26,179 nucleotides of DNA, taken from positions 1-26,179 of the IMG/VR virus record IMGVR_UViG_3300035665_000212; one strand, given 5' to 3'. Source of the DNA: a virus. A program made the position numbers and the translations under genes. Each line of letters begins with the position of its first letter. Within the stretch, counting starts at the first letter, position 1. Positions 7,210 to 14,861 of this stretch are shown piece after piece. The notes beneath the pieces were generated by a model. The model ran no database searches, had not been told where the DNA came from, and saw only the letters and a list, made by a program, of their open reading frames with translations.

Positions 7210-9353
7210 ACTACGTTGAGGAGTTCAAATGTTGCTTTGCCTGTGGTCATATTCAGGCTCACGTTGTTGATTAGATACTTGGTGTTGTTCCAAATGATTG
7301 CATTCTGAAGGTTCAGCGTTATGATTTTGCCGATAGGCAACACCGCTTCTACGTTGTACACCCTACGGCTCTTGGCGTATAGGTCGGTGATGTAGTCGCT
7401 CCACTCGTTGTTGTAGAGGCTTTGGTTTACCGATTGCAGGTGGTATGGGTCTATGTCTGCTCCAAACGTGATAGCGTGTGATGCGCCTGCACTATCGTAG
7501 CGGTTTGAGGTATTGGCATACCAAGCAACGGTGACCTCCTCGCTTGTGGTGTTGTCAGAGTTTACAAATGCAACAGGATTTGGAGTTAGGTTGTAGTCAT
7601 CAAAGTAGCCGTAGAATAAGATAGGCGCACCCAAGTATGGATTCAACGTGCCTGCTTCATCAGTATCTCTTGTAATGCTTTTGTAAACGAGTACGTTGGT
7701 AAGTGCGCTTGTATCTTGGTCGGTCAGCCTTTCAAACAAGGGGCATTCAAACGGAACCTCAATTAGGAACTCATCGCCATCAAAACTAAAGGTGTTATTC
7801 AAATCCCCAAAGCCGACATTGTTTGTTTGTAGGTATTGGAAGCCAAGTATCTGCTCTGTCTCTTGGTACTTAAATTCAATCTCCCTGTAAAGCGGTGGGC
7901 GGTTTACGGTGTACTCCGTGATGTCAAGATAGGTCTGATAGTTTTGGTCAGTTCCTGCTGCGTACCAATCTTCCAATGGCTGAAGCAGGAAGTTCGTAGA
8001 TGTAGTCGGCACAATCACCATATTATACATCTTGAGAATGCCTGCCAAGAAGTCCTTGACCTTGATTTCGGGCATTATATCTGAAACAACTACGCTGAAG
8101 GAATAGCTTGCCGATGCGGTCTGGTCTACTTCAAATGCAACAACCGATGTGCTGATATTTGTTGCCTTGTAGTCCGTGCATTGGTATGTCATCGCAGTTG
8201 GCTGCTGCGGTCTAATAAATAATTGTACCGTAGCGGTCAGACCGAGTGTGCTTGGGCCATCAACAGATATAAAGGGGAATATAGATGTTACTGAAGAGGC
8301 AGGGTGAGAAGCTATTAGAATTGATTGTTGAAATACTCCATTTAAAAAAAGAGCAAGTTCATAGGGCTCTGAAGCGTTCTGTATTGTTACATTTACTTGA
8401 TATGGCGAAGTAACATTTAATGGAGTCCAAGTATCGGTAGCCAAATCGAACTGCGAACCGCTGCCCGTATTGCGATTCATATTTATTAACTGATAGGCAA
8501 TGTCGTTGCCCCCTGCAAATAGATAGCCCTCGTAGCGATGCAGCCATAGCGATAAATCAACAAACGGAGTAGCGGATAAGAACGCTCCTGTAAACGTGAT
8601 GCCGTACTTCTGCTCCATAGCATCAAGGATAGCCGTTACCTTTAGCGCAGGCTTTAACTCGTAGTAGTGTATGCCGTGTTGCTCGTTAGCATTGTGGAAG
8701 CTGATGTTGCTATCATTGTGATTGCTATTGTCTGAATCATAAAACCAATTCTTTACAGGGCTGCATAACGGATAAAACAACGGAGCATAGGTGTCAGTAG
8801 TCAGCCTGTCAAATACCGCAGTATCGGAGTATTGGTGGTCAAGTTCTGAAAAGTCAAGGTCATACAGGTAGTCCTCGCCAAACAAATCAACAAGCGTTAC
8901 CACATCGCCATAGAACGTCAAGGTGTACGCATACGGCTCTGTGCCTTTCAACTGCACGTTCTCTACCTCAATCACGCCTGTGCGGAATGGCAAAGAGTTT
9001 ATTTCGATTCTTGCTTCTTGCCTTAACCGACCATCAAAAGTGTTAACTGTGCTTGTCGTAGTTGCACCAGAGTTCCAAGTTGTGTTAAAGGTATTCCAAA
9101 TGATGCCTATGCTATTCCATACGGGGCTGCCGCCTGTCTCGGTAGTGATTAGCGACTCCGTGATATTGGCGTTGTAGTAGTGCTGAAGTATCTCGTTATT
9201 GCGTGGGCTTGCAGGAATGGTAAACCCCTGCGTGAAGTCCGTGAACACCTTGCTGATGTCCTGCACGTTCTGCACCGATAGGTTGATGCTTATCTCCTCA
9301 TCATCAAAGATGTCAAGGCGAAAGCCATTAACGTAAATATCAACCTTGTTCAT
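7206..9353 (-). CDS. Large tail-tip/baseplate-like structural protein
   Basis: The gene encodes 715 residues from ATG 9353. The N-terminal 60 residues (KVDIYVNGFRLDIFDDEEI, then DISKVFTDFTQGFTIPASPR) form a beta-rich module, resembling a conserved N-terminal motif of large tail proteins in Bacteroidota phages. The rest is strand-rich with many aromatic and Asn/Thr residues, and no transmembrane segment, protease or glycan-hydrolase motif is evident. It is coupled by ATGA overlaps to the 411-residue gene before it and the 50-residue gene after it. Size, composition and place next to the tape measure suggest a distal tail or tail-hub protein contacting the host surface. Which exact part it is (hub, distal tail or receptor-binding) cannot be read from the sequence. 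Confidence 0.65.
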   Translation of the reverse strand: MNKVDIYVNGFRLDIFDDEEISINLSVQNVQDISKVFTDFTQGFTIPASPRNNEILQHYYNANITESLITTETGGSPVWNSIGIIWNTFNTTWNSGATTTSTVNTFDGRLRQEARIEINSLPFRTGVIEVENVQLKGTEPYAYTLTFYGDVVTLVDLFGEDYLYDLDFSELDHQYSDTAVFDRLTTDTYAPLFYPLCSPVKNWFYDSDNSNHNDSNISFHNANEQHGIHYYELKPALKVTAILDAMEQKYGITFTGAFLSATPFVDLSLWLHRYEGYLFAGGNDIAYQLINMNRNTGSGSQFDLATDTWTPLNVTSPYQVNVTIQNASEPYELALFLNGVFQQSILIASHPASSVTSIFPFISVDGPSTLGLTATVQLFIRPQQPTAMTYQCTDYKATNISTSVVAFEVDQTASASYSFSVVVSDIMPEIKVKDFLAGILKMYNMVIVPTTSTNFLLQPLEDWYAAGTDQNYQTYLDITEYTVNRPPLYREIEFKYQETEQILGFQYLQTNNVGFGDLNNTFSFDGDEFLIEVPFECPLFERLTDQDTSALTNVLVYKSITRDTDEAGTLNPYLGAPILFYGYFDDYNLTPNPVAFVNSDNTTSEEVTVAWYANTSNRYDSAGASHAITFGADIDPYHLQSVNQSLYNNEWSDYITDLYAKSRRVYNVEAVLPIGKIITLNLQNAIIWNNTKYLINNVSLNMTTGKATFELLNVV

Positions 9354-10585
9354 CGTACCAAGCTGCGCTCATCAAATCCGAAGTCAAAGGACATCGTGTA
9401 ATTGATAAGCTTTGTGTTCACGCTCTTTTGGTATTCTATGCTGCCACGATTCGGAACGGCACTCACCCAGTTGCTATTGGTATAGACCGCGACATACTCG
9501 CTCATCAGAATGTCCTCAATGGTTTCATCGTAGTCTTGGTCAACGAACCCTGTGTTTAGAGTTAGGGTGTTGCGAGAGTTGACGTTGAAGGATTGGTACT
9601 TGCCTATCTCCAATGAAGGGGTGGTGAAGCCATCGTTGTAGATGCTCTTTTGGTAGGAGTCCTGCGTGAAGTTCCCACGCTCATCGCTGCGCTTGAAGAA
9701 CGTGATGAAGTCAGCAACTCCAAAGCGGTTGATAAAGGCCACCTGCACAGGGTCGTACTTGGGTTCGCAGATTACATAGTAGCGAACTCGCCCTATCTCG
9801 TTTGGAGAGTCCTCGTTATCCAAGAGAATTACATCGTAGTAACTGCCTACGCCACCATCGGTCTGTGCGCTTGGCTTTACTTCCGCAGGTAAGTTACCAT
9901 TGTTCTCAAGGTTAGCAGCACCTACGCCTGCATAGATTACGAGGTCTTGCGAGTTGTTGCTTGATGGGTTGGGTGGCGTTGTGCTGCCCCCCCCTGTGTT
10001 TGTCAGTAACGCGGTGGCTCCACCCTGCCAAGTGATGCGGATTGCACCCAAAGCATTAGCTACGCTATTATTTAACGCGAGGGATTCGTAGTTGCCGACA
10101 AGCACCTGCCTATCTCTATCCGTTGCAAGCACCAACTGCGATACCGCAACAGGGGCGATGTTATCACGGGTTGCCCACCCATCGGTTGCGATAAAGGCTT
10201 GAGCGTTGGAGTTTGACCATACCGCAGTTTCAGGGGCAGTTCCATTGTTAGAGTATGTCCAATCACCAAGAGGCGCAACCCACAATACCTCCGCAGGAGG
10301 ACTCTGCGTGAATCCTATGTCATTCCATACGATAAAGTCGTGGTAGAACTCCGAGCGCACAAGGTCGCTGATTTCGTAGTTGATTACCTCGTTGATAGAG
10401 TACGTCTTATTTAGAGTATAGTTTGCCGTTCCTGCAGGTAATGTCTTTGCTCCGTAGTAAATCTTTAGCTGCAATGACATCGCATCAAGCGAATCGTTTG
10501 TCAAAGCGTTATTCTTGCCCGTGATAAACAAAGGGCTGCGACCCATTGACAAACTTGCAGGGCGTGATAAAGTAGGTGTACTCAT
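9350..10585 (-). CDS. Tail structural protein, possible tip or fibre component
   Basis: The gene encodes 411 residues from ATG 10585, in an ATGA junction with the preceding gene and another (9350-9353) with the following 715-residue gene. It is beta-rich. A low-complexity linker, GGGSTTPPNPSSNNS (about residues 197-211), separates two halves, which is typical of modular virion proteins exposed on the surface. The C-terminal part contains NRFGVADFITFFKRSDERG and ends in SFDFGFDERSLVR. Tight coupling to the larger tail protein suggests that the two are made in fixed proportion and assemble together at the tail tip. No enzymatic motif is visible and no specific family is recognised. Confidence 0.6.
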   Translation of the reverse strand: MSTPTLSRPASLSMGRSPLFITGKNNALTNDSLDAMSLQLKIYYGAKTLPAGTANYTLNKTYSINEVINYEISDLVRSEFYHDFIVWNDIGFTQSPPAEVLWVAPLGDWTYSNNGTAPETAVWSNSNAQAFIATDGWATRDNIAPVAVSQLVLATDRDRQVLVGNYESLALNNSVANALGAIRITWQGGATALLTNTGGGSTTPPNPSSNNSQDLVIYAGVGAANLENNGNLPAEVKPSAQTDGGVGSYYDVILLDNEDSPNEIGRVRYYVICEPKYDPVQVAFINRFGVADFITFFKRSDERGNFTQDSYQKSIYNDGFTTPSLEIGKYQSFNVNSRNTLTLNTGFVDQDYDETIEDILMSEYVAVYTNSNWVSAVPNRGSIEYQKSVNTKLINYTMSFDFGFDERSLVR

Positions 10586-11100
10586 TGTGTGGTAAATGCT
10601 TTGAAGTCTTCTTCTGTTAATTGAAATGCCTCTACCAATTCAGCAGGTAGTTTCTTAAACGCCAATCCAAAGGGAGTGCTAAAGAATTTGGTAGCAGGGA
10701 TACCCTTATTGTAGATGCTGCGAGCAAGGGCAAACTGAAGGCTCTGCCTCTTTACAAACTGCCCCTTCTTATTTCGTACGCCATCCAATCCCTTCTTAAT
10801 AGCCCATTGGCTGAACGCCTTTGCAGGGGGCATCTTATTGGTGTACTTGTAAGGAGAGGCCTGTGCGCTTGCATAGGTGCTTTTTGCGCCCCTTACTCCC
10901 TTGTCTTGATACTCACCATAGTCATCCATTGAGAACGTCAAGGAGAATGAACTTGGCCCTGTTTGCAAATCGTAGCTTAAAGAGTTGTATAGGTTCTTGC
11001 TCGCATTGCGTTTGCCCCGCGTAAGGTTGGACTTGGCCTGCTGAATAACATACCCCGCAAACTTCGCAAGCACCGCTTGTATCAAGTCCTTCCGTGCCAT
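10582..11100 (-). CDS. Tail completion-like protein (HK97 gp10-like)
   Basis: The gene encodes 172 basic residues from ATG 11100, two bases after the stop of the preceding gene. The pattern VIQQAKSNLTRGKRNASKNL, followed by SLSYDLQTG and MDDYGEYQDKGVRG (about residues 58-71), resembles the HK97 gp10 group of neck/tail completion proteins in its helix plus strand-turn order and the YGxYxDxGVxG motif. Such proteins join the tail to the head-tail connector. The C-terminal half holds a basic segment (IKKGLDGVRNKKGQFVKRQS) and a helical end. It sits after a tail terminator-like gene, which agrees with the call. The assignment is by remembered family pattern. Confidence 0.6.
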   Translation of the reverse strand: MARKDLIQAVLAKFAGYVIQQAKSNLTRGKRNASKNLYNSLSYDLQTGPSSFSLTFSMDDYGEYQDKGVRGAKSTYASAQASPYKYTNKMPPAKAFSQWAIKKGLDGVRNKKGQFVKRQSLQFALARSIYNKGIPATKFFSTPFGLAFKKLPAELVEAFQLTEEDFKAFTTQ

Positions 11101-11101
11101 T

Positions 11102-11569
11102 TTAGCAGATGCTTATCTCGGTGTTTGCAAGCAGCACGTCAAACGTGGCAGTCCACCCTGCAAGCAGGTTCTCAAACCTCTCGCTAAAAGGAACACAAGA
11201 AGCGGTGCCATCCAACTGGTAAAGGTCGGTGTACAGAGTCCCCCTGCGCAGTTCTGTCACCACATCATTGATGACTGCGAGCTGCGTGTTCAAGATATTC
11301 TGCTCGTTGCTCGTGCCGTAGAACGGCTCTGCCTGCAAGCGTGGGTTCTCTTTGGTCTCATCTACCAAGTCCATACAAACGATGCTTACATTCATACGGA
11401 CTATTTGTCCTTCAAATGTTGCTTGGTTCACAATGATGTGACTCAAAGGGAAGATGGTCTGCTTGTTTAGGTCGATGTCAAAAATATCCCCTGTCGTTAC
11501 CACGTTGACTTGGCTATTGGCTTCAAGGGTATCTTTCAGCTTGGTGGTGATGTCGTAGAACTGTCTCAT
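11102..11569 (-). CDS. Tail terminator-like protein
   Basis: The gene encodes 155 acidic residues from ATG 11569. The ATG overlaps the TGA of the -1 frame chaperone extension as ATGA, which couples the two. The sequence (KLKDTLEANSQVNVVTTGDI near the start, then IIVNQATFEGQIVRMNVSIV) has the alternating helix/strand layout of the tail terminator/neck family that caps the tail tube. A segment LQAEPFYGTSNEQNILNTQL probably forms a loop and helix, and the end (WTATFDVLLANTEISIC) is strand-rich. There is no membrane segment. The position between the tail chaperone and a gp10-like protein supports a tail-end role, but the exact family is not certain. Confidence 0.5.
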   Translation of the reverse strand: MRQFYDITTKLKDTLEANSQVNVVTTGDIFDIDLNKQTIFPLSHIIVNQATFEGQIVRMNVSIVCMDLVDETKENPRLQAEPFYGTSNEQNILNTQLAVINDVVTELRRGTLYTDLYQLDGTASCVPFSERFENLLAGWTATFDVLLANTEISIC

Positions 11570-11820
11570 TTTATTGACTTTTTTATTAGGTCGTTTTCAA
11601 CCTCTTGCTTTTGCTTTTCAAAGGTGAGGAAGTGTAAGCACTGGTGGATGGGAAGTTGTGTAATTGACTCAAACTGCCTAATGTCTCCCTTAGCGAGTTG
11701 ATAGATTGTTGCATACCATCCCCATTGCTTGGCGAATTGTCCTTGCTTGGAGTATTCGTTTGATTCTTCGCCTCCAAAGAGGTCAGCATAGCTTGCAGTA
11801 ACTCGTTCCCTAAATGCCAA
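11566..11820 (-). CDS. Tail assembly chaperone, -1 frame extension
   Basis: This -1 frame is open from the slippery site to TGA 11568-11566. Read after a -1 slip it adds 84 residues to the first 160 of the chaperone, giving a 244-residue fusion. The extension (LAFRERVTASYADLFGG ... QFAKQWGWYATIYQLAKGDI ... CLHFLTFEKQKQEVENDLIK) is helical and ordered, unlike the zero-frame tail. It resembles the second tail chaperone domain known from phage gene pairs of the G/GT type. Its stop forms an ATGA junction with the next gene, whereas the zero-frame stop ends 17 bases short of it, so this frame is the one that fits the operon. No ATG or GTG is near; the only in-frame start candidate is TTG 11820 inside the slippery run. 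Independent initiation there is the alternative to frameshifting. Confidence 0.65.
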   Translation of the reverse strand: MAFRERVTASYADLFGGEESNEYSKQGQFAKQWGWYATIYQLAKGDIRQFESITQLPIHQCLHFLTFEKQKQEVENDLIKKSIK

Positions 11821-12299
11821 AAAAAAAGCGTTGCGCCCATCGCAACATTCATCGGGGCTTGCTTCATCTGCTCCGAGTACTTCCCTGCTCCCTCGTATGG
11901 CTCTATCAGGTACCGATGCTTGACTTCGCTTGTGATAGGGCGATACAATACCGCCATCGCTTTGTGCAGGTCTTGTACGTCTTGCAGGTAGCCGTCAAGG
12001 TCAACGAACTCACCGTAGGTGATATTGTCAAGCTCTGGGATGAAGCCGTACTTGGTGTCTCCCATCGTGAAGGTTGGCGTGAGACTTGGCTTCTCGTTTA
12101 TCATCGCACTAATGTGCTTGCTGATATGGCTCACATCTTTGATGCGTACGTTGGGAAGATTGGCAAGAGGCACTCCGCAGAATATCTCAAGCATCTTGTG
12201 GGTCAAGAACTCCTCATCGCCCTCAAGCCTCGCAAAGCGTTGGTATTGGTCAAGCGTTATCTCCGACAGGGCGGTGGGTACAATTACCTTTAGTTCCAT
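11586..12299 (-). CDS. Tail assembly chaperone, zero-frame product
   Basis: The gene encodes 237 residues from ATG 12299. The first 160 residues (MELKVIVPTALSEITLDQYQ ... FIPELDNITYGEFVDLDGYL ... HKAMAVLYRPITSEVKHRYL) match the N-terminal tail assembly chaperone pattern of Bacteroidota siphophages. These proteins coat the tape measure protein before tail tube polymerisation. Codons 158-160 read CTT TTT TTT, a perfect T_TTT_TTT slippery heptamer. The zero frame then continues for 77 codons into a low-complexity, Ser/Thr/Lys-rich tail ending SPLKSKSKRLKTT. The same DNA in the -1 frame encodes a compact, well-ordered domain (next entry). The start lies 21 bases after the terminase large gene, and the leader carries TAAAAGGTTATTT. 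Confidence 0.7.
   Translation of the reverse strand: MELKVIVPTALSEITLDQYQRFARLEGDEEFLTHKMLEIFCGVPLANLPNVRIKDVSHISKHISAMINEKPSLTPTFTMGDTKYGFIPELDNITYGEFVDLDGYLQDVQDLHKAMAVLYRPITSEVKHRYLIEPYEGAGKYSEQMKQAPMNVAMGATLFFWHLGNELLQAMLTSLEAKNQTNTPSKDNSPSNGDGMQQSINSLRETLGSLSQLHNFPSTSAYTSSPLKSKSKRLKTT
11819..11828 (-). promoter_or_regulatory. Slippery site for -1 frameshifting in the tail chaperone gene
   Basis: The minus strand reads C followed by nine T, then GG. In the zero frame this is CTT TTT TTT TGG, so a T_TTT_TTT heptamer of the X_XXY_YYZ type is in phase. A -1 slip continues as TTG GCA TTT. A T9 run may also allow polymerase slippage or a sequencing length error. Confidence 0.65.
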
Positions 12300-12320
12300 T
12301 ATTAAAATAACCTTTTAGTT

Positions 12321-13487
12321 TTAGCGTATGGCATACCTGCCAAAGTTAGGTCTGCTTAGTTTGTTGTAGGTTGCATAGCGAAGCGCATCTATGGCGTGGT
12401 TGAATGCATCAATGGGGCGATTAAGCAGGTTTCCATTTTTGTCTTCTACCCATTTGTAGTTCTGAAGTTCCTTGATTAGGTTGCTGCTGCGTGGGGTTAC
12501 AAATAGCTTGTGCCGCTTCAGCACGTCAATGCCCACTATGACGCTATCTGCGCCCTTCTGCGTGGGTTTCACGTTCCATCCCATACGATGCAGCTCCTCA
12601 ATAGATTTGGGTTCAGCAGAGTCAGCAAATACCTCCGTACGTCTATCAAGCCCAAGTGAGGCAAGTACGTTGCTGATGTCGGGGTTGGTCATCCCCGTGC
12701 GGTAGATAAGCTCATCCACATAAAGATTGTCACCCGACTTATAGACTGCCACCAATGCGCTTGGGTCATTCGTGTAACCCCAGTCAAGTCCGTGACATAA
12801 GAGCGTGGCATCCGTTGGTATCTCTGCCTGCCCGTATTGAAAGATGGTGGCTCTGCTCATCCCACGTTCTCCGAGTCCGTAGATTCTCCAATAGTCGTTA
12901 TCGGTATCACGTAGCCGTTCTATTTCATTTCGGATGCTGCTATCAAGGAACGGGTTATCAAGGTAGGTGGTCTGATAGAAGTCGCAGTCATCACGGGTCA
13001 CCACCTTATCATAAATCCAATGGAACGCATCCGAAGGGTTGTAGTCAAGGATTGCCCTGTCTTCAGTTCGCATAATAAGCTGCTGCCAATCCTCATACGT
13101 CAGCTCGTTGGCTTCGTTAATGTAAAGTAGGTTGCGCTTGCGCCCTCGTATCTTCTGCGGTTGGTCAAGGCTGATAAACTCCACAAGGTTGCCATTCAGA
13201 TAATACTCGTGGCTTGACCTGTTGTGGTAGCTTTCACTGTACAGGTCGTGGTTGCGCAGTATCTCAAAGAAGTCACGCATCACCGAAGCACGCAGCGAAG
13301 GGAACGTCTTACGGCAGATGGTGATGGTCTTGTTGGTCTCTCGTGTGCTATAATAGAAAATCACCCATAGCAGGATGTTGTAAGTCTTTCCGCTACGAGT
13401 ACCGCCCTGCTCAACGACTATCTTCTTATCGCTGCGCTTTAGGTGGTTGTAAACCTTATTCGTGTAAATCTTCGCCAAGCACCTCAA
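12321..13487 (-). CDS. Terminase large subunit (Terminase_3 / PBSX type)
   Basis: The gene encodes 388 residues. The ATPase domain has the Walker A motif QGGTRSGKT (27-35), a Walker B-like LLYINEANE (120-128) with the catalytic Glu, and the coupling region ILDYNPSDAFHW. The RNase H-like nuclease domain has HGLDWGYTNDPSALVAV with Asp235, VFADSAEP with Asp289 and the C-terminal DAFNHAIDALRYATY with Asp360 and Asp367. The enzyme cuts concatemeric phage DNA and pumps it into the procapsid through the portal. Length is close to that of compact Terminase_3 proteins. The first codon is TTG 13487 (a second TTG lies at 13478); no ATG occurs before residue 70. The start overlaps the small subunit gene by 32 bases. 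Confidence 0.92.
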   Translation of the reverse strand: MRCLAKIYTNKVYNHLKRSDKKIVVEQGGTRSGKTYNILLWVIFYYSTRETNKTITICRKTFPSLRASVMRDFFEILRNHDLYSESYHNRSSHEYYLNGNLVEFISLDQPQKIRGRKRNLLYINEANELTYEDWQQLIMRTEDRAILDYNPSDAFHWIYDKVVTRDDCDFYQTTYLDNPFLDSSIRNEIERLRDTDNDYWRIYGLGERGMSRATIFQYGQAEIPTDATLLCHGLDWGYTNDPSALVAVYKSGDNLYVDELIYRTGMTNPDISNVLASLGLDRRTEVFADSAEPKSIEELHRMGWNVKPTQKGADSVIVGIDVLKRHKLFVTPRSSNLIKELQNYKWVEDKNGNLLNRPIDAFNHAIDALRYATYNKLSRPNFGRYAIR

Positions 13488-13803
13488 TTTGAAATAGCTT
13501 GCCCGAAGATACGTCTAGCTCTTGGCGTTCCACATACCCACGCTTCTTGCCTTTGGTCTTTAGAAAGAAGATAGTAGCGGTGGAGTTGCCCTCCTTTATC
13601 TGCTTGTGCAGTTGGCTCTCTGCAAAGTCAATGGCTACGTCTGATAGTTCTTCGACTGCTGCTTTGTATTCTTTATCCTCTTGCAGCCATCGGTAATGCG
13701 TTTGCCTTGCGATGTCAACGCTCTTGCAAGCGGAGGTCACTACCCCTAAAGATTTCTCCAACGCATCGAGCATTGCCTTTTTATGGATGTCACTACTTGT
13801 CAT
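13456..13803 (-). CDS. Terminase small subunit-like DNA-binding protein
   Basis: The gene encodes 115 residues from ATG 13803, in an ATGA overlap with the ABC/GNAT gene. The N-terminal half holds a helix-turn-helix (VVTSACKSVDIARQTHYRWL, about residues 21-40) typical of phage small terminase or phBC6A51-like helix-turn-helix proteins. The segment EGNSTATIFFLKTKGKKRGY (about 72-91) is a conserved hallmark of the same group. It binds the packaging start site and loads the large subunit, whose gene follows with a 32-base overlap. The C-terminal 20 residues would contact the large subunit. Family assignment is by motif and position. Confidence 0.85.
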   Translation of the reverse strand: MTSSDIHKKAMLDALEKSLGVVTSACKSVDIARQTHYRWLQEDKEYKAAVEELSDVAIDFAESQLHKQIKEGNSTATIFFLKTKGKKRGYVERQELDVSSGKLFQIEVLGEDLHE

Positions 13804-14861
13804 CTAATTTCAAATGATGTTGTTATACGTTGTTTGGATGTTGCACCTTTTAATACACCCGTAGATTCTTTTGTTCTGCCAAATCTTAAGCATCTCCATT
13901 TATCAGATTTCTTCAAAGCGTGAATTAAAGAAGGCGAAGATGTGACTATTGAATATCTATCTTTTTGCTTTTTGTACATCTCACCAATACTTTCAAGCAT
14001 CTTTATTCCGATACCTATGCCTTGATAATCGGGCAAGACAACCAATCTATGTACTTTTTTCATATTCTTTACTTTGGGATGTGGAAAATGGAGAACGCTC
14101 AAGAATGCTGCCAACTGTCCATTTATGTATGCGACAAAAACATTTGCTGCGTTGTTATGCGTGTGACTCAAATAGTGATGTTTAGCAAAGACCTTCCAAA
14201 TTGACTTATCTGCTGCTTGCAATATCTCGAAGTTAATTGATGGTCTATTTTTTTTTTGCCCTTCGTAAGAACGAAAGGTCATTGAATCAGTATCAAATAC
14301 CCAATCGGGCAAGAGCCAATCTTCTATATCAAAATGACAAGTTACTGCTATGAACTGTTTATTGAGCTTTCGTATTGACTTCTGTACTGCGTTGGAACCA
14401 ATTTGCGCAACATTGCGGTCTACTACTGAAGTAAACTCATCAAATACAATTAAGTCTTTATCTTGGAGCAAAGCGTTTGCCAAGTCAACACGCATCTTCT
14501 GACCATTGCTCAATGCCGAATAAGGCTTAAGCCAAGAAGGCGGTGATGAAAAACCAACTGAATTGAATACTGATGTAATTTCATCAACGCTCTTTGACTT
14601 TGGCATATCATCAAGTATTGATTCCGATTCATAGTGAAAATCTGTAATGTATGCATTTTCAAATAGCTCACGAGCTATTGTTGTTTTGCCCGTTCCTGAT
14701 GAACCTACAATGAGACCAACATTCCAAGAACTTGGAATATCAATGCTACCTACAAAATGCTCCTTGATGTGATTTGAGTCAAGGTCAAACTTTCCCATTA
14801 CAGATGCAACACGAAAAGATTTTGAGGGCTTGGACTCCCTTACAATGTCAAAACTCGGCAT
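13800..14861 (-). CDS. ABC-ATPase fused to a GNAT acyltransferase domain
   Basis: The gene encodes 353 residues from ATG 14861. The N-terminal half is a soluble ABC ATPase: Walker A GSSGTGKTT (53-61), signature LSNGQKMRVDLANAL (117-131), Walker B LIVFDEFTS (137-145), D-loop VVDR and the switch histidine in VTCHFD (H176). The C-terminal half is a GNAT fold: KHHYLSHTHN (about 228-237), VAYINGQLAAFLSVLHFPH (243-261) and the acyl-CoA motif RLVVLPDYQGIGIG (272-285). There is no membrane segment, so it is not a transporter. It overlaps the ParB-like gene upstream by 22 bases and the small terminase downstream by ATGA. The GNAT part, with its HY...N start and late Ser/Lys motif, is reminiscent of Mom, the GNAT-fold DNA adenine modification enzyme of phage Mu; this link is inference. 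Confidence 0.85.
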   Translation of the reverse strand: MPSFDIVRESKPSKSFRVASVMGKFDLDSNHIKEHFVGSIDIPSSWNVGLIVGSSGTGKTTIARELFENAYITDFHYESESILDDMPKSKSVDEITSVFNSVGFSSPPSWLKPYSALSNGQKMRVDLANALLQDKDLIVFDEFTSVVDRNVAQIGSNAVQKSIRKLNKQFIAVTCHFDIEDWLLPDWVFDTDSMTFRSYEGQKKNRPSINFEILQAADKSIWKVFAKHHYLSHTHNNAANVFVAYINGQLAAFLSVLHFPHPKVKNMKKVHRLVVLPDYQGIGIGIKMLESIGEMYKKQKDRYSIVTSSPSLIHALKKSDKWRCLRFGRTKESTGVLKGATSKQRITTSFEIR

